From Rhodococcus globerulus NBRC 14531 (GTDB lineage Bacteria; Actinomycetota; Actinomycetes; Mycobacteriales; Mycobacteriaceae), in assembly GCF_001894805.1 (NCBI RefSeq), contig NZ_BCWX01000001.1, positions 248,001 to 312,000 of the forward strand: DNA of 64,000 nucleotides. Reading direction: 5' to 3'. The position numbers and the translations under genes were made by a program. How positions within the stretch are numbered: position 1 is the first letter of the stretch; every line of letters starts with the position of its first letter. A model generated the notes under the pieces. The model had not been told where the DNA came from. It did no database searches and saw only the letters and a program-made list of their open reading frames with translations. Positions 60,408-64,000 of this stretch are shown one piece after another.

Positions 60408-60916
60408 GAGGAGGTTCTTTCCGTTGCGGAAGCGGATACGAAAGCTCCAGCTTCCGATAGGGAGCTGAAGACATCGATCCTGGTATCGAATTCCATCAGT
60501 TCGAGTAACCGTATGGTCCTGTGATCGGTTGCGAGCGCCCAGGTGATGCCGAGTCTGTTCACGCGCGCTGCCAGAGCGCTCAGGATGGACAGTTCAGCAG
60601 TGCTGCGAAAGTGGCAGTTGGTGCAGTCGATGACAAAGGGGCGTCCTTCATCGCTGATGTCTTGCAGGTGAGCGCCTAACGAAGCCAGAGACGTTGCGTC
60701 GATTTCGCCGCGAACACAGAGGGCGGTGACCCCGTTGATCTCGGACAAACTGGCAAACAACACGTCAGAGGGGTATGCCGGGTCATGTGAATTTCCAAGC
60801 GCACCGGCAAGGCTTGTCAGCTCTGGGCGATGCGTAGCATCAGCTCGATCGTCCGAGGCTCGGCTTGCGGTGTCACGCCCGCCATCGTGTCCGGATGGGA
60901 TGTCTGTGGTTGTCAT
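60404..60916 (-). CDS. STAS-domain protein (anti-sigma factor antagonist-like)
   Basis: A 170-aa protein with a disordered acidic N-terminus and a C-terminal STAS domain ([17 protein letters not shown] ... [19 protein letters not shown]). In classical antagonists the loop reads D-S-S/T-G; here it is F-R-S-T-A-E, so the phosphorylatable serine is kept but the flanking Asp and Gly are not. It is translationally coupled to otsA, an unusual link between a sigma-factor regulator module and trehalose synthesis. The start at 60916 is chosen over 60958. Confidence 0.85.
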   Translation of the reverse strand: MTTTDIPSGHDGGRDTASRASDDRADATHRPELTSLAGALGNSHDPAYPSDVLFASLSEINGVTALCVRGEIDATSLASLGAHLQDISDEGRPFVIDCTNCHFRSTAELSILSALAARVNRLGITWALATDHRTIRLLELMEFDTRIDVFSSLSEAGAFVSASATERTSS

Positions 60917-60984
60917 GCTGCCCCCGAGGTGAGAGTGTGTCACCGCATTCGTGTGCATTTCACCCCTGCGGTGGCATCGACGCT

Positions 60985-61476
60985 TCAGTTCTGTTCACTC
61001 TTCTCTTGCCATTCTTCGACAGGAACGCCGAGATGGTCGGCTAGACGGTTCATCGTTGCGGCAATCTGCTCCTCCGTGACCCTTGGGAATTGCGCCGCTT
61101 GGCGGAACTCCGCGTCCTTGACGCCGGACCAGTCGTATACCTGGGTGAGGCCGGTGCTGCCTTCCGACACGACGTCGAGCCGCCACGACCAACGCGTGCC
61201 GCGAGGCTTCATGCCTTGGCGGTTCGGAATCCAGCCGATCTCTTCGTTGACTCGGTATACGAATACGGTGTTCTCCATGACGTACTCACCGAGTGCCGGC
61301 TGATACATCTGCATCGTGAACGTGTCGCCGACACCGTTCAGCGGCTTCGGATCGATTGCTCCTCTGAGCATGTCGGAGCCATCGATCGTTGCCTGTACCT
61401 CGGGGTTCGCCAGCGCGGCGAATATAGACGAGGTGGGTGCGCCGATGACGCGCCGGACGATGAGTTCGTCGGGCAT
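60985..61476 (-). CDS. SRPBCC-family protein (polyketide cyclase/AHSA1-like)
   Basis: A 163-aa helix-grip protein. The first strand and helix (IVRRVIGAPTSSIFAALANPEVQATIDGSD) and the C-terminal helix (IAATMNRLADHLGVPVEEW) are typical of the SRPBCC superfamily, which binds hydrophobic ligands in a central cavity. Function is unknown. The ATG at 61476 fits the family; 50 upstream codons in frame lack homology-like composition. Confidence 0.82.
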   Translation of the reverse strand: MPDELIVRRVIGAPTSSIFAALANPEVQATIDGSDMLRGAIDPKPLNGVGDTFTMQMYQPALGEYVMENTVFVYRVNEEIGWIPNRQGMKPRGTRWSWRLDVVSEGSTGLTQVYDWSGVKDAEFRQAAQFPRVTEEQIAATMNRLADHLGVPVEEWQEKSEQN

Positions 61477-61918
61477 GTGGGACTCGCTTTCATTGATAGA
61501 CAAAGGTTTTCGTGCTCTATCGCCAGCCGAGGCGTACGGCTCCTTCGTGAAGTGGGTGCCGTTTTTTTCGCGGTCGTGTCCTCCAGCTTCCCGCCACCCG
61601 CACGCGTCGTCTTTCTGTCTGTCTGTCAACTACCAAAATCTATACCAGCACGCATAGATAATTGGCAATACTGCGATCGTAAATGACCATCTGAACTGGC
61701 CTCGGAACGCCGAACTGGGCGGAAAATGTCGACTGGAACGCCCAGTGACGGCTCGACTGCCCAACTTCTTCGCACAAAATCTGTATTGTGGCGGTTAGAT
61801 TTACTGTGCGCGACGAACCGAGCGGTCGACGACGAGAGCCTGGCGAGTACGTAGTCGGATCGAACTCTTTCGTTGATCGCTGTGGTGAATTACGAATCTA
61901 TATCGGGAGGCTTGAAAC
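61477..61918. other. Divergent intergenic region
   Basis: About 440 bp between the SRPBCC and DoxX-type genes, AT-rich around 61620-61680. It presumably contains both promoters. I see no gene or recognisable operator. Confidence 0.45.
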
Positions 61919-62917
61919 ATGTTGGTACGCAGAATCGCTCGTCCGTTGCTCTCTACGTTTTTCATCGCAGGAGGAATCGATGCGCTGCGTGATCCTGCCC
62001 AGCGAGCAGTTCAAGCGGCGCCATTGATCGACAAATGTGTCGCGACGTTACCCGAAGCGGTCAAGCAGAAGATCCCTGCTGATCCGGAAACGCTCGTCAA
62101 GATCAACTCTGCAATCCAGATCGGAGGTGGTGTGTTGCTGGCCAGCGGCAAAGCGCCCCGCCTTGCGTCGATAGCCCTCGCTGGCAGCCTGGTGCCCACC
62201 ACGCTCGTCGGTCACGATTTTTGGAACGAGACCGATCCCTCGGTGCGCGCGATGCAGCGTACGCAGTTTCTCAAGAATGTCAGCTTGCTCGGTGGGTTGA
62301 TAATCGCATCCGTCGACACCGAAGGAAAACCATCTCTGGGGTGGCGCGGACGTCGCGCCGCAAAAAAGGCGCGGGCATCGGTTGTCGCTGCACTTCCGCT
62401 GGTCGCGGCACAGGGCCATAACGCTGGTTCTCGTGTCGAACATGCAATGGCTGTGGCATCGGAGCGTGGCTCCGAACTCGGCGACACTGCCAAAGCGCAC
62501 GGTACGGATTGGATCGAACTGGCCAAGGAACGGGGTTCGGGGATTGCGGAGATCGCAAGCAAACGAGCAGCGGAACTTGGCGAAGCTACAAAGGAGCGCG
62601 GGCCGGATCTCTTGGAGGTCGCGCAGAAGCGTGGCTCCGAACTGGCAGAGATGGCGCGCGAGCGAGGCTCCGAACTCGCCGATTCGGCTTTGGAGCGTGG
62701 CACCGAACTCGCCGAGACCGCGCGCGAGCGTCGGGCTGAACTGGCAGACTTGACGCGCAAACACAGTGCCGAGATCGCAGAACTTGCACGCGCGAAGAGC
62801 AACGACTGGGCCGAGGTTGTATCCGAACAAACCGAGGTGCAGGGAAAGCGCGCACGTAAACGTGCGGAGGCAGCACTCGAAAAGGTTCGCGCCAAGAAGG
62901 ACGAATTGGCACACTGA
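61919..62917 (+). CDS. DoxX-family membrane protein with 11-residue repeat tail
   Basis: A 332-aa protein. Residues 1-135 form a DoxX-like four-helix membrane domain (RPLLSTFFIAGGIDALRDP, IQIGGGVLLASGK, FLKNVSLLGGLII). Residues 181-301 consist of eleven uninterrupted 11-residue repeats with consensus xERGSELAExA, and the end is Lys/Arg/Glu-rich. Hendecad repeats form long amphipathic or right-handed coiled-coil helices, so the tail may coat a membrane or polymer or act as a stalk. GGGAGG precedes the ATG. DoxX proteins often belong to redox or thiol-stress complexes. The repeat fusion is unusual. Confidence 0.88.
   Translation: MLVRRIARPLLSTFFIAGGIDALRDPAQRAVQAAPLIDKCVATLPEAVKQKIPADPETLVKINSAIQIGGGVLLASGKAPRLASIALAGSLVPTTLVGHDFWNETDPSVRAMQRTQFLKNVSLLGGLIIASVDTEGKPSLGWRGRRAAKKARASVVAALPLVAAQGHNAGSRVEHAMAVASERGSELGDTAKAHGTDWIELAKERGSGIAEIASKRAAELGEATKERGPDLLEVAQKRGSELAEMARERGSELADSALERGTELAETARERRAELADLTRKHSAEIAELARAKSNDWAEVVSEQTEVQGKRARKRAEAALEKVRAKKDELAH
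62459..62821 (+). repeat. Eleven 33-bp / 11-residue coding repeats
   Basis: Eleven in-register units without any gap, for example KERGSGIAEIA, QKRGSELAEMA and RERGSELADSA. Glu/Arg/Gly and the Leu/Ile-Ala positions are most conserved. DNA identity between units is moderate. Confidence 0.9.
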
Positions 62918-62928
62918 ATATGTTGAAG

Positions 62929-62964
62929 AATAGGTCAGGCCACCTTCGGCCGGCCTGACCTATT
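62929..62964. terminator. Bidirectional hairpin terminator
   Basis: Perfect 13-bp arms (AATAGGTCAGGCC and complement) with A/T-rich ends on both sides, between the convergent DoxX-type and glutamate decarboxylase genes. Confidence 0.9.
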
Positions 62965-62981
62965 CAGGGTGCATGTGGCGG

Positions 62982-64000
62982 TCAGTGTGCGAATGCCTTC
63001 CTCGCAGGTCGGTCGGCTGCGCTGTTCCTGAGTTGCTGGACGACTTCGTTGATCGCGGTTACCAGTTTGTATGCGAGGTCTTGACTGAAGCCTTCGCGTA
63101 ACACGATGCGCAGGACGGCGACATCTTCGGCATCTGCGGGCATCGTGTACGCGGGAACTTGGAAGCCGCGTGCTCGCAGTTCGTGGGAGATGTCGAAGAC
63201 GGTGAAGCCTGGGTCGTCGACGACTTCGAAGGACAAGACCGGGATGGCGGTGCCATCGGTGATGATGTGCATGTTGTCTATTTTCGAGATCGCCGCGGAC
63301 AGCATCAGTGCGGTATCGCGTAGAGATTCCATGATCTGGGTGTAACCAGCTACTCCGAGGCGGATGAAGTTGTAATACTGCCCGACGACCTGATTACCTG
63401 ATCGGGAGAAGTTCAGGGTGAAGGTCGGCATGTCTCCGCCGAGGTAGTTGACGCGGAACACCAGATCTTCGGGTAGATACTCCTTCGAGCGCCAGACCAC
63501 GAACCCGATGCCCGGATAGGTCATGCCGTACTTGTGGCCGCTGACGTTGATCGATACAACACGTGGAATCTTGAAGTCCCACTTCAGTTCCGGGTGCAGG
63601 AACGGGACCACGAAGCCACCACTTGCCGCGTCGACATGCAGCGGTACATCTGGGCCGCCGTTGGCCGCGATGTCGTCGAGTGCTGCGGCGATCTCGGCAA
63701 CGGGTTCGAGTTCGCCGGTAAACGTGGTGCCGAGAATCGCGACCACACCGATGGTGTTCTCGTCGACAGCGTCGCGGACCTGTTCGGGGGTGATCACATA
63801 GCGGCCCTTGGCCATGGGAAGGTATTTGGGTTCGACGTCGAAGTAGCGGCAAAATTTTTCCCACACGACCTGGACGTTGCTACCAAGGATGAGATTCGGT
63901 TTCGTAGCGTCTTTGCCTTCCTGCTCGCGGCGTTGGCGCCACCGCCACTTGAGGGCGAGTCCACCGAGCATGACGGCCTCGGAGGAGCCGACCGTGGAGA
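62982..64000 (-). CDS. gadB: Glutamate decarboxylase, N-terminus cut by the window edge
   Basis: The last 339 residues or so of a PLP-dependent group II decarboxylase. The PLP lysine motif is SGHKYG within INVSGHKYGMTYPGIGF, and HVDAASGGF precedes it, as in GadB. The frame stays open to position 64000 (GSSEAVMLGGLA), so the start lies outside. It converts glutamate to GABA with proton consumption, giving acid tolerance. The C-terminal end is short and lacks the calmodulin-type or long autoinhibitory tail. Confidence 0.93.
   Translation of the reverse strand, partial: STVGSSEAVMLGGLALKWRWRQRREQEGKDATKPNLILGSNVQVVWEKFCRYFDVEPKYLPMAKGRYVITPEQVRDAVDENTIGVVAILGTTFTGELEPVAEIAAALDDIAANGGPDVPLHVDAASGGFVVPFLHPELKWDFKIPRVVSINVSGHKYGMTYPGIGFVVWRSKEYLPEDLVFRVNYLGGDMPTFTLNFSRSGNQVVGQYYNFIRLGVAGYTQIMESLRDTALMLSAAISKIDNMHIITDGTAIPVLSFEVVDDPGFTVFDISHELRARGFQVPAYTMPADAEDVAVLRIVLREGFSQDLAYKLVTAINEVVQQLRNSAADRPARKAFAH

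Overview
The window reads as chromosome of a high-GC actinomycete, most likely a Rhodococcus of the R. erythropolis group. The reasons are GC-rich coding with frequent GTG/TTG starts, a mycothiol-type DinB-fold protein, a 3-ketosteroid-dehydrogenase homologue, paired DUF222/HNH (13E12-type) genes with an actinobacterial SOS box, and a DtxR/IdeR-type iron box. The genus is an inference. No rRNA, tRNA, CRISPR array, transposase or prophage was recognised.

Layout. (1) 0-4.3 kb: an aminohydroxybenzoate-type pair (ADH-synthase-like aldolase and DHQ-synthase-II-like enzyme, followed by the start of a third gene) runs leftward. It diverges from an arylamine N-acetyltransferase across a 15/19 match to the iron box. 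A PobA-type hydroxylase follows. (2) 4.5-15.5 kb: a surface or exopolysaccharide locus with a GT2 enzyme, a flippase, a tandem GT2-GT2 protein, a large membrane protein, a small membrane protein, an acyltransferase-like protein, a sugar-nucleotide epimerase and two secreted GH16 enzymes. Four of the genes are chained by 4-bp overlaps. (3) 15.8-18.1 kb: a DHA2 efflux pump with a divergent TetR regulator.

(4) 18.2-30.4 kb: an accessory segment bounded by two inverted, closely related DUF222/HNH nuclease genes, each behind an SOS box. Inside are a methyltransferase, a TetR-controlled amidohydrolase/permease regulon with three copies of one palindromic operator, an Imm5-like immunity protein, a DUF6745 protein with a small companion, a DHFR-like reductase and a mycothiol-enzyme-like protein. 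(5) 30.4-43.7 kb: mixed metabolic and membrane genes (XRE regulator with SDR, HAD phosphatase, formylglycine-type sulfatase, NTF2-like protein, PrsW protease, a secreted protein, and a UbiB/ABC1 kinase broken by one extra base).

(6) 43.8-64 kb: a second DHA2 pump, a KstD-like flavoprotein, then a loose stress and cell-envelope series: SPW protein, CsbD-like protein, small membrane proteins, MerR regulator, M23-LysM peptidase, GlxA regulator with a cysteine hydrolase, a general-stress SDR, trehalose-6-phosphate synthase translationally coupled to a STAS protein, an SRPBCC protein, a DoxX protein with eleven exact 11-residue repeats, and glutamate decarboxylase cut by the right edge.

The most notable signals are the iron-box-controlled aminohydroxybenzoate/N-acetyltransferase module, the self-contained three-operator TetR regulon, the SOS-controlled inverted nuclease pair around the accessory segment, and the DoxX-hendecad protein.
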